Assembly (NCBI GenBank): GCA_038748365.1
Contig: JBCDIZ010000020.1
Span: forward strand, 1 to 30,750
DNA length: 30,750 bases
Direction: 5' to 3'
Source: Alterisphingorhabdus sp038748365
GTDB lineage: Bacteria; Pseudomonadota; Alphaproteobacteria; Sphingomonadales; Sphingomonadaceae
The notes below the pieces were generated by a model. That model worked only from the letters and a program-made list of their open reading frames with translations, made no database searches and had not been told where the DNA came from. Shown here one piece after another: positions 17,493-25,535 of the stretch (position 1 is its first letter; each line of letters opens with the position of its first letter). A program made the translations under genes and the position numbers.

Positions 17493-18155
17493 TCAGCCTT
17501 TTCCCAAAGCAGGCAATAACCGTCCGGAGCGGTTGCAATAATCGTCATAGCTATCGCCAAATTGCTTGCGCATCATCGCTTCTTCATAAGGGACACGAAT
17601 GATATACATGATACCGAAGGAGACCGGACCGGCAAGACCGGCAATCCAGTTATGCACGAACAGCGGCTGGGCCAGAAACAATATCCAGATCGCGGTATAC
17701 ATAGGGTGGCGGATGCGTTGATAGACGCCGGACGTGACCAGTTCCTGATCCTTGCGCAATTCGGTGGTGACGCTCCAGTTCCGGCCGAGATCGGCATGGC
17801 TGCGCCAGAATAGCCAGCCGCCAGGGATCAGCATCACCGCGCCGATAATCACCGCCCAGTCGGGCAGGCTGTAATTGGCGAAAGCGAACAGCCCGGTGGT
17901 CAAATGCAGCAATGGCAGAAATGTGCCGCCGATTGACACCAGCGCCAGCAACAGCTTTTCGACCGAGACTGACTGCTTTTCGGTGATGACATTGTCCTTT
18001 GTCTGCTTGGCATAGGGCATACGGATCACGCTGATCAGTACGATCATTACGATCCAAAGCAGTGACCCCCAGCCATTCATCTGCCAACGCCAGATAACGA
18101 CGCCGATCAGGCCGAGAAACAGGACGCCGAAGACAATCTGGATAGCAGTTTTCAT
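17493..18155 (-). CDS. Membrane methyltransferase, ICMT/PEMT-like
   Basis: 220-residue protein of four to five membrane segments ending in the catalytic signature of the isoprenylcysteine carboxyl methyltransferase / phospholipid methyltransferase-like families: HADLGRNWSVTTELRKDQEL, VTSGVYQRIRHPMY, then a second helical pair and FGDSYDDYCNRSGRLLP. In known relatives the RHPMY region and the C-terminal E...Y region bind S-adenosylmethionine. The substrate is unknown; prenylated proteins are unlikely in bacteria, and such enzymes act on varied lipidic substrates. The ATG has AAGGTG upstream and lies 21 bases after the second ABC gene, so it is probably the third gene of that operon, suggesting a job linked to the transported ligand or its membrane environment. 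That link is inference. Confidence 0.8.
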   Translation of the reverse strand: MKTAIQIVFGVLFLGLIGVVIWRWQMNGWGSLLWIVMIVLISVIRMPYAKQTKDNVITEKQSVSVEKLLLALVSIGGTFLPLLHLTTGLFAFANYSLPDWAVIIGAVMLIPGGWLFWRSHADLGRNWSVTTELRKDQELVTSGVYQRIRHPMYTAIWILFLAQPLFVHNWIAGLAGPVSFGIMYIIRVPYEEAMMRKQFGDSYDDYCNRSGRLLPALGKG

Positions 18156-18176
18156 ATGGTCACCTTCGCGCTTCTA

Positions 18177-19904
18177 TCATGACGCAATCCGCCATCCGGC
18201 GGCGCGGCTACGTTCGTTCCAGAAATGGGCATAGCGGCCATTGGCGGCGAGCAGATCATCGTGATTGCCGCGTTCGGCTATGGTGCCGTCGCCCAGCACC
18301 AATATCTGATCGGCTGCGCGCACCGTTTGCAGCCGGTGTGCAACGACGACCAGCGTCTTGTCCGCAGTCAGCGCTTTGAGGGCTTGCTGGATCGCGGCCT
18401 CGTTGATCGGGTCGAGCGCGGCGGTGGCCTCGTCGAGCAGGATGATCGGCGCATCCTTCAATATCGCCCGAGCGATGGAGACGCGCTGGCGCTCGCCGCC
18501 CGACAATATCGCGCCGCCTTCGCCGACCCGGGCATCATAACCATGGGGCAGCCGCGCCGCGATCTCGTCGACACAGGCAAGCCGCGCGGCTTCTTCGACT
18601 TCGGCATCGCTGGCATCGGGTCGGCCAAGGCGGATATTTTCCGCAATGGTGCCGTCGAAGAGATAGACATTCTGAAACACAATCGAGACCTTGGCCATCA
18701 GGTCGGCAGTAGAGAGAGAGCGCACATCGCCGCCGCCGATGGAGACGCTGCCGGCATCGACATCCCAGAAGCGTGGGATCAGCCGCAACAGCGTTGTCTT
18801 GCCCGAGCCGGAAGGACCGACAATCGCGGTCATCGTCTTTTCCGGCACGGTGAAGCTGATATCGTGCAGCAGCGGGGAGTCCTTCTCATAGGAAAAGCTG
18901 ACCGCATCGAAGGCGATGGTCGCGTCTTGGGGTGCGGCCGATGTTTGTGGCTCGGGTAGGGGGTCGATGGAGAACAGATCGTCCAGCCGCCCCAGGCTGT
19001 TGCTGCTGATGCGTATCGCGCCCTCCAGATCAGCCGCGCCGATCAGCGGTTCGACATAGCGTGCAGTCAGCACCAGCAACGCCACCAGTTCGGCCGCATC
19101 AATCTCGCCGCCCAGGGCCAAATTGGTGCCGAACAGCAGGATGATGGTGAACGCAATCTGTATGATGGCAACAAAGCTGAGTAACCCGCTGGCGGCGCTG
19201 ACCATGAGATTGCGGCCCGCCGCATGCTGTTCGTCAAAGGCGGCATCGAGCTTGCCATGGGCATGGCCGCCATGGCCGAAAGCGCGCAGCACCGGCTGCG
19301 CCTGTCCGAATTCGACAATGCGATTGGCCGCCTCAATCGCAGCGGCGTTGGTGCGGTGCTCATGGCGCCCCACCAGACTGCCGGTCCAGCGCATCGCCAG
19401 CGCTGCGACAGGCGCGGTGACCAGCGCGGCCAACGCCAACCGCCAGTCGAACAGGAACATCAGTAGCACCACCGTCGCCGGTGTCGCCATCGCGGTGATA
19501 TAGGGCCGCAAAAGATGCGCCGGAATACCGATAATATCAACGACGCCATGGCCAGTCATGCGCGAGAGTTCTCCGGCCTGCTCGTCATTGAACCAGCCCA
19601 GCGGCAGCGAGGCAATATGCGCCCCGATGCGGCGGAACAGCGCCCGGCCCAGCCCGATTGCGGCCTGATAGCCGATAAGCTGGGTGCGGAAACGCAGGAC
19701 GGCATAGATGATAACCAGTACCGCCAGTGCCGCCAGCCACAGCCCGGCAGTATCGTGATCACCCTCGGCCAGCGCGCGCAGCAGCGGCACCAGCAGCACA
19801 AAGCCGATGCCGGTCAGCACCGATTCCGCGATGATGCCATAGCGATTGGCCTTGAGTGGCGCTTCGGCATCGGGTCCGGCAACGCGAGTCAGTGTGGCAA
19901 TCAT
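18177..19904 (-). CDS. ABC transporter, fused permease-ATPase, subunit B (YbtQ/IrtB-like)
   Basis: Exporter-fold half-transporter of 575 residues: a six-helix membrane domain (about 20-300), then a nucleotide-binding domain with Walker A GPSGSGKTT (about 363-371), Q-loop VFQNVYLFDG, signature LSGGERQRVSIARAIL, Walker B IILLDEATAALDP, and H-loop VVAHRLQ. The ATG at 19904 overlaps the stop of subunit A as ATGA and has GGGAGG seven bases upstream; a longer GTG frame into subunit A is not needed. A histidine cluster, GHGGHAHGK, lies near residues 210-218. Paired with subunit A it should form a heterodimer like YbtPQ or IrtAB, which import ferric siderophores despite the exporter fold; export cannot be excluded. 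Confidence 0.9.
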   Translation of the reverse strand: MIATLTRVAGPDAEAPLKANRYGIIAESVLTGIGFVLLVPLLRALAEGDHDTAGLWLAALAVLVIIYAVLRFRTQLIGYQAAIGLGRALFRRIGAHIASLPLGWFNDEQAGELSRMTGHGVVDIIGIPAHLLRPYITAMATPATVVLLMFLFDWRLALAALVTAPVAALAMRWTGSLVGRHEHRTNAAAIEAANRIVEFGQAQPVLRAFGHGGHAHGKLDAAFDEQHAAGRNLMVSAASGLLSFVAIIQIAFTIILLFGTNLALGGEIDAAELVALLVLTARYVEPLIGAADLEGAIRISSNSLGRLDDLFSIDPLPEPQTSAAPQDATIAFDAVSFSYEKDSPLLHDISFTVPEKTMTAIVGPSGSGKTTLLRLIPRFWDVDAGSVSIGGGDVRSLSTADLMAKVSIVFQNVYLFDGTIAENIRLGRPDASDAEVEEAARLACVDEIAARLPHGYDARVGEGGAILSGGERQRVSIARAILKDAPIILLDEATAALDPINEAAIQQALKALTADKTLVVVAHRLQTVRAADQILVLGDGTIAERGNHDDLLAANGRYAHFWNERSRAAGWRIAS

Positions 19905-21658
19905 TCGGCTGCCTCCCTCTGGCCATCGGGTCCGCCTTCGCTTGCCTGCCACAGCCGCGTATAGAGGCCGTTTTGTCGCATCAGATCATCATGAGTGCCG
20001 CGCTCAACAATACGTCCTTTGTCCATGACGCAAATCTGGTCAACGCCGGTGATCGTCTGTAATCTATGGGCAATGACCAGCAACGTGCGCCCAGCGATAA
20101 GCTGCGACAGGCCATCCTGTATCGCGGCCTCGGCTTCGGGATCGGTAAAAGCGGTGGCTTCATCGAGCACCACAATCGGCGCATCAGCAAGGATTGCCCG
20201 GGCGATGGAAACACGCTGCGCCTCACCGCCGGAGAGCCGGGCATCCTCGCCAACAACCGACTCATAGCCGCGCGGCAGTTCGGTAATGCGCTCATGGATT
20301 TGCGCCGTGCGCGCCGCGCCCTCAACCTCCGCTGCCGTCGCATCAGGGCGGCCAAGCGCGATGTTCTCCGCGATACTGCCGCGCAGCAATTGCACATGCT
20401 GGAAGACGAAACCTACCCGGGCATAAAGGTCTTGCGGCGCCATCTCGGTGACCGGTACTCCGCCAATGCTGATCGCACCGCCGCCGACATCCCAGAAGCG
20501 CGGCAGCAGCCGGGCGAGGGTGGACTTGCCCGAACCCGATGGCCCGACCAGAGCGGTAACCGTGCCCGGTTCCAATGTCAGGTCAATGTCTTTGAGCACC
20601 TCCGTCTCGCCGTCATAGGAAAAGCTGACCTTGTCATAGACAACGCGATTATCGCCCGGTGTCTGCGGTGTGGCGGCGCTGGGCAGCACCTCGGTATCAA
20701 GCAGCGCGACGATACGCTCGGCCGCTGGCTTGGCCAGCATCAGGTCATTGGAGGAATAGGAGAGGGTGATAAACGGTGCGGTGAGCGCCGGTACCAGCAC
20801 CACCGCAGGCAGCATATCGAGCAAGGTTGCGCTGCCCGCACCAATCAGCAGCCATCCGGCAACGGTAACCACAAGCAGCGAGAATAAAGGCGACAACACC
20901 ACTTCGGTGGTCGCCGACAGCACCAGAAGGTCACGCACCCAGCGCCAGAAAAACTCGATAAATTCTTGGGTGCGATCCACAAAGCGACCATAGGCCTGTC
21001 GCGCCTGACCAAAGGTTTTGATTACCGATATGCCCTGGACAAACTCGACCGAGGCCGCGTTCACATCGGTGATCGACTGGTTATAGGCGGCCATATTCTC
21101 GCCATAGCCGCGAAACTGTAGCGAATAGAGCATCGCGCCGATAATCGCCGGGATCAGCGCCACCAGCGCCAGCCGCCAATCGGCCCAGAGCAGATAGCCC
21201 AGTGCCACCAGCGGCGTGACCGCGGCGGCGGTGAGGTTGAGATAGGAATGGCCGATCAACTGATGCAGCGCCGAGACATCATCCTGCATCGCCTTTTTCA
21301 ATGCCCCGGCATTGCGGTCATCAAACCAGCCCAGCGGCGCGCGCGACAGCCGCCCGGCCATCCGTTTCTTGATGTCGCGCTGAAAATCAAGATCGGCAAA
21401 ATGGGTGATAAGATTGGCGATGATAAGGCACACCAGCCGCAGCGCCAGCGCCGCCACCGCAATCCCGGCAATCCACCATGCGCGCTGGCTATCGGGGCCA
21501 CCGGCTTGCAGCAACGCCCGGCCAAGCTCGGCCACCGCCACAAATGGCACAACCCCGGCCACCGCGCTGACCGCCTGAAAGATGCAGGCAATGACTAGCT
21601 TTGCCTTAACCGGCGCAAGCAAGATAGCGACCGCGGATTTTTCCGACGCTTCAGACAT
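19901..21658 (-). CDS. ABC transporter, fused permease-ATPase, subunit A (YbtP/IrtA-like)
   Basis: Exporter-fold half-transporter of 585 residues. Membrane domain about 15-300; Walker A GPSGSGKST (about 372-380), Q-loop VFQHVQLLRG, signature LSGGEAQRVSIARAIL (about 475-490), Walker B VVLDEATAFTDPEAE (from about 496), and H-loop VIAHRLQ (His near 531). The LDEATAF-DPE-E form is shared with YbtP and IrtA siderophore importers as I know them, in contrast to the plain DEATAALDP of subunit B. First gene of the operon, with a sigma70-like promoter and Fur-box-like operator in the 152-base gap behind receptor 4. Function most likely uptake of the iron chelate delivered by a neighbouring receptor. 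Confidence 0.9.
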   Translation of the reverse strand: MSEASEKSAVAILLAPVKAKLVIACIFQAVSAVAGVVPFVAVAELGRALLQAGGPDSQRAWWIAGIAVAALALRLVCLIIANLITHFADLDFQRDIKKRMAGRLSRAPLGWFDDRNAGALKKAMQDDVSALHQLIGHSYLNLTAAAVTPLVALGYLLWADWRLALVALIPAIIGAMLYSLQFRGYGENMAAYNQSITDVNAASVEFVQGISVIKTFGQARQAYGRFVDRTQEFIEFFWRWVRDLLVLSATTEVVLSPLFSLLVVTVAGWLLIGAGSATLLDMLPAVVLVPALTAPFITLSYSSNDLMLAKPAAERIVALLDTEVLPSAATPQTPGDNRVVYDKVSFSYDGETEVLKDIDLTLEPGTVTALVGPSGSGKSTLARLLPRFWDVGGGAISIGGVPVTEMAPQDLYARVGFVFQHVQLLRGSIAENIALGRPDATAAEVEGAARTAQIHERITELPRGYESVVGEDARLSGGEAQRVSIARAILADAPIVVLDEATAFTDPEAEAAIQDGLSQLIAGRTLLVIAHRLQTITGVDQICVMDKGRIVERGTHDDLMRQNGLYTRLWQASEGGPDGQREAAE

Positions 21659-21678
21659 AGACCCTAACCCGACTCCAC

Positions 21679-21698
21679 TTAAGAATCATTATCAATAG
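21679..21698 (-). promoter_or_regulatory. Classical-type Fur box upstream of the ABC operon
   Basis: The coding-strand sequence ATTGATAATGATTCTTAA matches the GATAATGAT core of the enterobacterial Fur consensus. It lies 21-40 bases upstream of the subunit A ATG and abuts the proposed -10. It differs from the GCAA...TTGC palindromes at the receptor genes. Confidence 0.6.
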
Positions 21699-21727
21699 CT
21701 ATACAGCATTGATCACAGATGTGTCAG
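21698..21727 (-). promoter_or_regulatory. Sigma70-like promoter of the ABC operon
   Basis: On the coding strand CTGACA (21722-21727) and TATAGC (21698-21703) are 18 bases apart, a fair -35/-10 pair, followed directly by the Fur-box-like sequence. No TGTG-N20-GTC module is seen here, so this operon appears iron-regulated but not ECF-dependent. Confidence 0.45.
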
Positions 21728-21810
21728 GCTTTTCTAAACCCTTTGGTTGAGGCGTATTTGTCGTGCATCATGGTGTATTAAATCATGCTTTTTCTGATTT
21801 GCCGGGCCGC

Positions 21811-24306
21811 TCAAAAATTGAAATCCACACCGATCCCGGCGATCACGGGCTCGTTAACTTCAAACCGCGCATTTGTCAGCGTATCAATATTGCCGGTGCC
21901 GGTATTCACCACAACGCCCTGTTGCCGCGTTATGAACCGCTCATTGAAGACATTGTTACCAAACACATAAAGATCGAAATGCCCTTTGCGGAAGCCGACC
22001 CTGCCATTGACGAGGAAATAGTCATCAAGCGCATTTTGCGGCAAATTGGCGACATCGGATTCCTGTGAGCCGACATAGCTGCCGCTGGCGCTGATATAGA
22101 AACCGGAATCATCGGAATAGCTGAACCCGCCTGACGCGGTGATCCCGGGTGAATTGGGAAATTCATTGCCCGCGAGATTGGCAAATGGGCCGGGGACGAA
22201 AGCGAATGGAAAATCGGTGAATTCGCTTTCGAGGAGGCCCAGCGTCGCAAAGAAGCTCAACGAAGGCCTGGGGCGATAGTTGACCGTCAGTTCAGCGCCA
22301 TAGATCTCCGATTCCCCGGCATTGGCTACAATAGTGTCGGTCGCGACGCCGGATGGTCCTGGAATAGAAACCTGCTGGTCGGTCCAGTCGGTGAAAAAGA
22401 TATTGGCATTGACCGTCAGCTTGCGGTCAAACCATTGTGAACGGAAGGCGAGTTCATAGGTGGTCACAAATTCCGGATCGAAAGCCACAATATCGGAGAT
22501 ACCGAGCTCCGGAATCTGACGCAGTGTCGCCCCGCCGGCGCGATAGCCGCGGGCTGCGGATAGCGACAGCGAGCGATCTTCATCAAAATCATAGATAATG
22601 GCACCGCGCGGCAGAAATGCTTCAAAGCTGGCCGGAGCGCCGGGCGTTGACTGAGCCGGGAAAATGTTCGCACATGGCAACGGACCGGACGGAAGCGTGA
22701 AGACACAGTCAGGTGGATCGGATACAACCGAGCCGATATTGCCGGAATCGCTAAAATCTTCCCAGTCGTAACGCGCACCTACATTGATGAGCAGGCTGTC
22801 CGTCAGCTCATAGGTGAAGTCTCCGAAAACGGCATAATTCTCTACACCGGTTGTTCGTGAGGTTATAATGCTGATGGTTGAACCCGGCGGATCGAAGGGG
22901 AAGGGTGCTCCCGCAACTGCTAGGCTAGTGGTGAAATTCAGATTGGTTACCTGCTCGGAATCGAAATAATAGGCGCCGACCCAGCCGGTCAACCGGCCAA
23001 AATCCATCTCGGTACGCAGTTCGGCTGACCAGGTCTGGGTATCAGCCGGTGAATCGAACAGACTGACCTGCCCATTAACCGGATTGCCGAATTGCCGGTC
23101 GCGCAGATTGTCTTCAAATGTACCCAGGGCAACAAAGGTGAAAGTGTCGCTCGCGACATATTCTATATTGGCAATGGCTTTTGTCGTCTGCGGATTTTCC
23201 AGGCGTATACGGGTGAAGGTTTCGCCGCCAAAGGGATCGAAATCGGCAAAAGCCGGATCATCGATGCCAACCGGTGAAAAGACCGTGTTGAACTCGCCAA
23301 ATTCCGTGTCGATATATTCGCCGGTCAATTCCACCCGCAGACCCGGAATCGCTTCCGGCTCAAACAGCAATTTGCCGCGAATTGTGTGCGCCGTTTCAAA
23401 ATCCTGCGGGGTGCCAGTGGTTATTTCGGTGATGTCGCCATCATAATGCTGGTAATCATAGGCGATACGGAAGGCGAGCTGATCCGCGATGATCGGGCCG
23501 GAAACCGCAGCCGAGATGCGCTGTGTATCCTGTGAAGCGCCTTGGACGCGACCGCGCACCTCCCATTCATAGGTAGGGTCGAGTGTATTCACCACCAGCG
23601 CGCCCGCCAGGGTATTGCGGCCTTGTACTGTGGATTGCGGGCCAAGCAGGATCTCCACCTGGCCAACATCCCACAAACTTTGAATACCTTGCTGGCCATC
23701 AGTGGATAACGGGACACCGTCGACATAAACTTGTGACGTCTGGCCGGTGCCGGCAAAGCCTACACCGCTCTGATTGATGCCACGCAAAGCAAAACCGGTG
23801 CGAGCATTGGATACCGAGACATTCGGTGCCCGCAACAGCGCATCATCCAGGCTGAACAGGGCTTCCTGCTCGATACGCTCCTCATTAAAGACTGTTGTCG
23901 ATGTCTGTATATCCTGTTGTGATTTTTCAACCTTGAAGCCGGTGACGACTATAACATCCTGAAACACAGCTGCGCCGGTTGCTTCCACCACAAAACCCCC
24001 ATTAACCGAGCGACGCGCCTTTAGTCCCGAGTCCCGCAGTGCACGTTCAATGGCCTGCCTTGCGGTCAAATTGCCGGTAACAGATGGCGCTGTCTTACCC
24101 TGTGTCAGGGCATCTGACGCAGCAATCGTAATGCCATAGCGCTCGCCGATGGCGACCAGAGTCTGATCCAGCGGCTGCGCTTCTATCGCAATTTCCTGCG
24201 ATTCATTTGCCTGTGCCCATGCCGGTGCGGACTGCATCGCCAGAACCATGGTTGATGCTGCGCAAAGGAGCGCGCGGCCCAGCCCGCCGCCTGTTGTGAA
24301 AGCCAT
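21811..24306 (-). CDS. TonB-dependent receptor 4 with STN signalling domain
   Basis: Outer-membrane receptor of 831 residues, same subfamily as receptors 2 and 3. Signal peptide about 1-32 (ending APAWAQ), STN domain about 37-108 (EIAIEAQPLDQTLVAIGERY onward), TonB-box-like DVIVVTGFKVEKSQ, plug with LLGPQSTVQGRNTLAGALV, barrel with DEDRSLSLSAARGYRAGG, and terminal GIGVDFNF. The plug motif reads LLGPQS rather than the common LRGPQG/S. Outer-loop cysteine pair CVFTLPSGPLPC. The ATG has AAGGGG upstream. It lies between sigma4-fecR4 and the ABC operon, making it the natural partner for that transporter. Confidence 0.9.
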   Translation of the reverse strand: MAFTTGGGLGRALLCAASTMVLAMQSAPAWAQANESQEIAIEAQPLDQTLVAIGERYGITIAASDALTQGKTAPSVTGNLTARQAIERALRDSGLKARRSVNGGFVVEATGAAVFQDVIVVTGFKVEKSQQDIQTSTTVFNEERIEQEALFSLDDALLRAPNVSVSNARTGFALRGINQSGVGFAGTGQTSQVYVDGVPLSTDGQQGIQSLWDVGQVEILLGPQSTVQGRNTLAGALVVNTLDPTYEWEVRGRVQGASQDTQRISAAVSGPIIADQLAFRIAYDYQHYDGDITEITTGTPQDFETAHTIRGKLLFEPEAIPGLRVELTGEYIDTEFGEFNTVFSPVGIDDPAFADFDPFGGETFTRIRLENPQTTKAIANIEYVASDTFTFVALGTFEDNLRDRQFGNPVNGQVSLFDSPADTQTWSAELRTEMDFGRLTGWVGAYYFDSEQVTNLNFTTSLAVAGAPFPFDPPGSTISIITSRTTGVENYAVFGDFTYELTDSLLINVGARYDWEDFSDSGNIGSVVSDPPDCVFTLPSGPLPCANIFPAQSTPGAPASFEAFLPRGAIIYDFDEDRSLSLSAARGYRAGGATLRQIPELGISDIVAFDPEFVTTYELAFRSQWFDRKLTVNANIFFTDWTDQQVSIPGPSGVATDTIVANAGESEIYGAELTVNYRPRPSLSFFATLGLLESEFTDFPFAFVPGPFANLAGNEFPNSPGITASGGFSYSDDSGFYISASGSYVGSQESDVANLPQNALDDYFLVNGRVGFRKGHFDLYVFGNNVFNERFITRQQGVVVNTGTGNIDTLTNARFEVNEPVIAGIGVDFNF

Positions 24307-24340
24307 TATGGAGTTTCCCCTTATTCCATTCTCATTTTAT

Positions 24341-24359
24341 GCGACTGAGTTGCAATCGC
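24341..24359 (-). promoter_or_regulatory. Degenerate Fur-like palindrome upstream of receptor 4
   Basis: GCGACTGAGTTGCAATCGC pairs at 6 of 8 positions in arms around a 3-base centre, 35 bases upstream of the receptor 4 ATG, opening AATGCGATTGC on the coding strand like the other receptor operators. It is the weakest copy. Confidence 0.45.
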
Positions 24360-24371
24360 ATTCATGATGAA

Positions 24372-24398
24372 GACGCATAAGGTTCGGAAAAACTCACA
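24372..24398 (-). promoter_or_regulatory. Candidate ECF-type promoter of receptor 4
   Basis: Coding-strand block beginning TGTGAGTT and ending ATGCGTC; TGTG and GTC are separated by 20 bases as at the other three receptors, and AATGC follows after 9 bases (10 elsewhere). Presumed target of sigma4. Confidence 0.5.
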
Positions 24399-24488
24399 TC
24401 ACTTTTGTATTTTGTGCAGATTTTTTGTTCTGGACCATGAGGCCGGTCTGAAAGTGGCTAGGCCCTGACTCTGGTGGCGCTGCGGTTT

Positions 24489-25535
24489 TCAGTCGTGAAT
24501 AATCGTCAGTTGCCCATCACGATCTATCATAGTGACGGGCAGCGCTTCCTCGATAATCGCGATGGTCGCATTGCTATCGCCAATGTCAAATGTACCGGAC
24601 AGCCGCAATTCTGCTGCCGCTGGTTCTACAGTGATTGCTGCATCCCCATAACGATTGATATCGGCGATAACTTGTGACAGTGGCGCGCGGACATAGGTCT
24701 GGCGCGCATTGGCTTGGGGTACTGAATTGCCGGAAGCGGCAGCAGATCGGCGCGGCGCGGCCTTGGGAAATTCCACATCAACAAATGCCACGCCATCGGC
24801 TGTCCATATTGCCTGTCCGGCGGAAAGTGCGATTGGCGGCGACGAGGTTTTGGCATCAATCCCATTATCCGTTGCTGCTACATTGACCGATCCCTTGGTG
24901 ACCGCAACCTCCAGACCACCGTCGCGCAGCTTGGTCACAAAACGCGTTCCGGTGACCTGCACATTGGCGATATCGGTGGCGACGATAAAAGGCCGCTGCA
25001 GGTCAGAGGCGACATCAAATCGCGCGCTTCCTGAGAGCAGAGCGATATCTCGGCTATCTTCGGAATAGCGGACCGTCAGTTCGGAATCTGGTGCCAGTCT
25101 AATGCTGCTTTTATCGGGTAATTTTATGAACCTTGCCGCATTTGCCTGTGTCACGAAACGCTGGGTTTCGGGGCCGAGTTTGTCGCCCTGTTCTATCGGA
25201 ACGGCAATAAAGAACAGTATTGCAGCGGCAGTGACCACTGTCGAAGCGGCGGCGATCTTTCCCCATGTCTCGCGGAGATACTCACCGACCTGCTCAAACC
25301 ATGAACTCGCCAAGGCAGGCGTAGCGGCATTCGCCGCTGGCTCATGCACGACAGAATATTCTATCCTCCCCAAAGCGCCCCATATGACTTCCGCTTCAGC
25401 AAAGGCTTCACCATGATAGGGGTCTGCCGCTATCCAGCGCTCAAAGTTTCGCTCCTCTTCTGCGGACAGGCCGGCTCCCATGCGAGCACGCCAAAGATGC
25501 GCTTCATCATGCGGATCCGTTTTAACCAGAGTCAT
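24489..25535 (-). CDS. FecR-type anti-sigma regulator 4
   Basis: Inner-membrane transducer of 348 residues from the ATG at 25535, chosen because it overlaps the sigma4 stop as ATGA and begins right before the conserved AHLWRARMGAGLS motif; the frame extends 37 codons further upstream into sigma4 without family features. Parts: cytoplasmic N-terminus (about 10-55), membrane segment (about 93-112, KIAAASTVVTAAAILFFIAV), FecR domain (about 122-225, with LPDKSSIRLAPDSELTVRYS and VTGTRFVTKLRD), and C-terminal small domain with RAPLSQVIADINRYGD and LSGTFDIGDSNATIAIIEEA. Presumed partners are sigma4 and receptor 4. Confidence 0.9.
   Translation of the reverse strand: MTLVKTDPHDEAHLWRARMGAGLSAEEERNFERWIAADPYHGEAFAEAEVIWGALGRIEYSVVHEPAANAATPALASSWFEQVGEYLRETWGKIAAASTVVTAAAILFFIAVPIEQGDKLGPETQRFVTQANAARFIKLPDKSSIRLAPDSELTVRYSEDSRDIALLSGSARFDVASDLQRPFIVATDIANVQVTGTRFVTKLRDGGLEVAVTKGSVNVAATDNGIDAKTSSPPIALSAGQAIWTADGVAFVDVEFPKAAPRRSAAASGNSVPQANARQTYVRAPLSQVIADINRYGDAAITVEPAAAELRLSGTFDIGDSNATIAIIEEALPVTMIDRDGQLTIIHD

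Noticed and set aside
18225..18959. 244-codon plus-strand open frame opposite ABC subunit B (and a similar one at 20066-20887 opposite subunit A)
   Set aside because: Both mirror the conserved nucleotide-binding domains on the minus strand and show no independent features or ribosome binding site.
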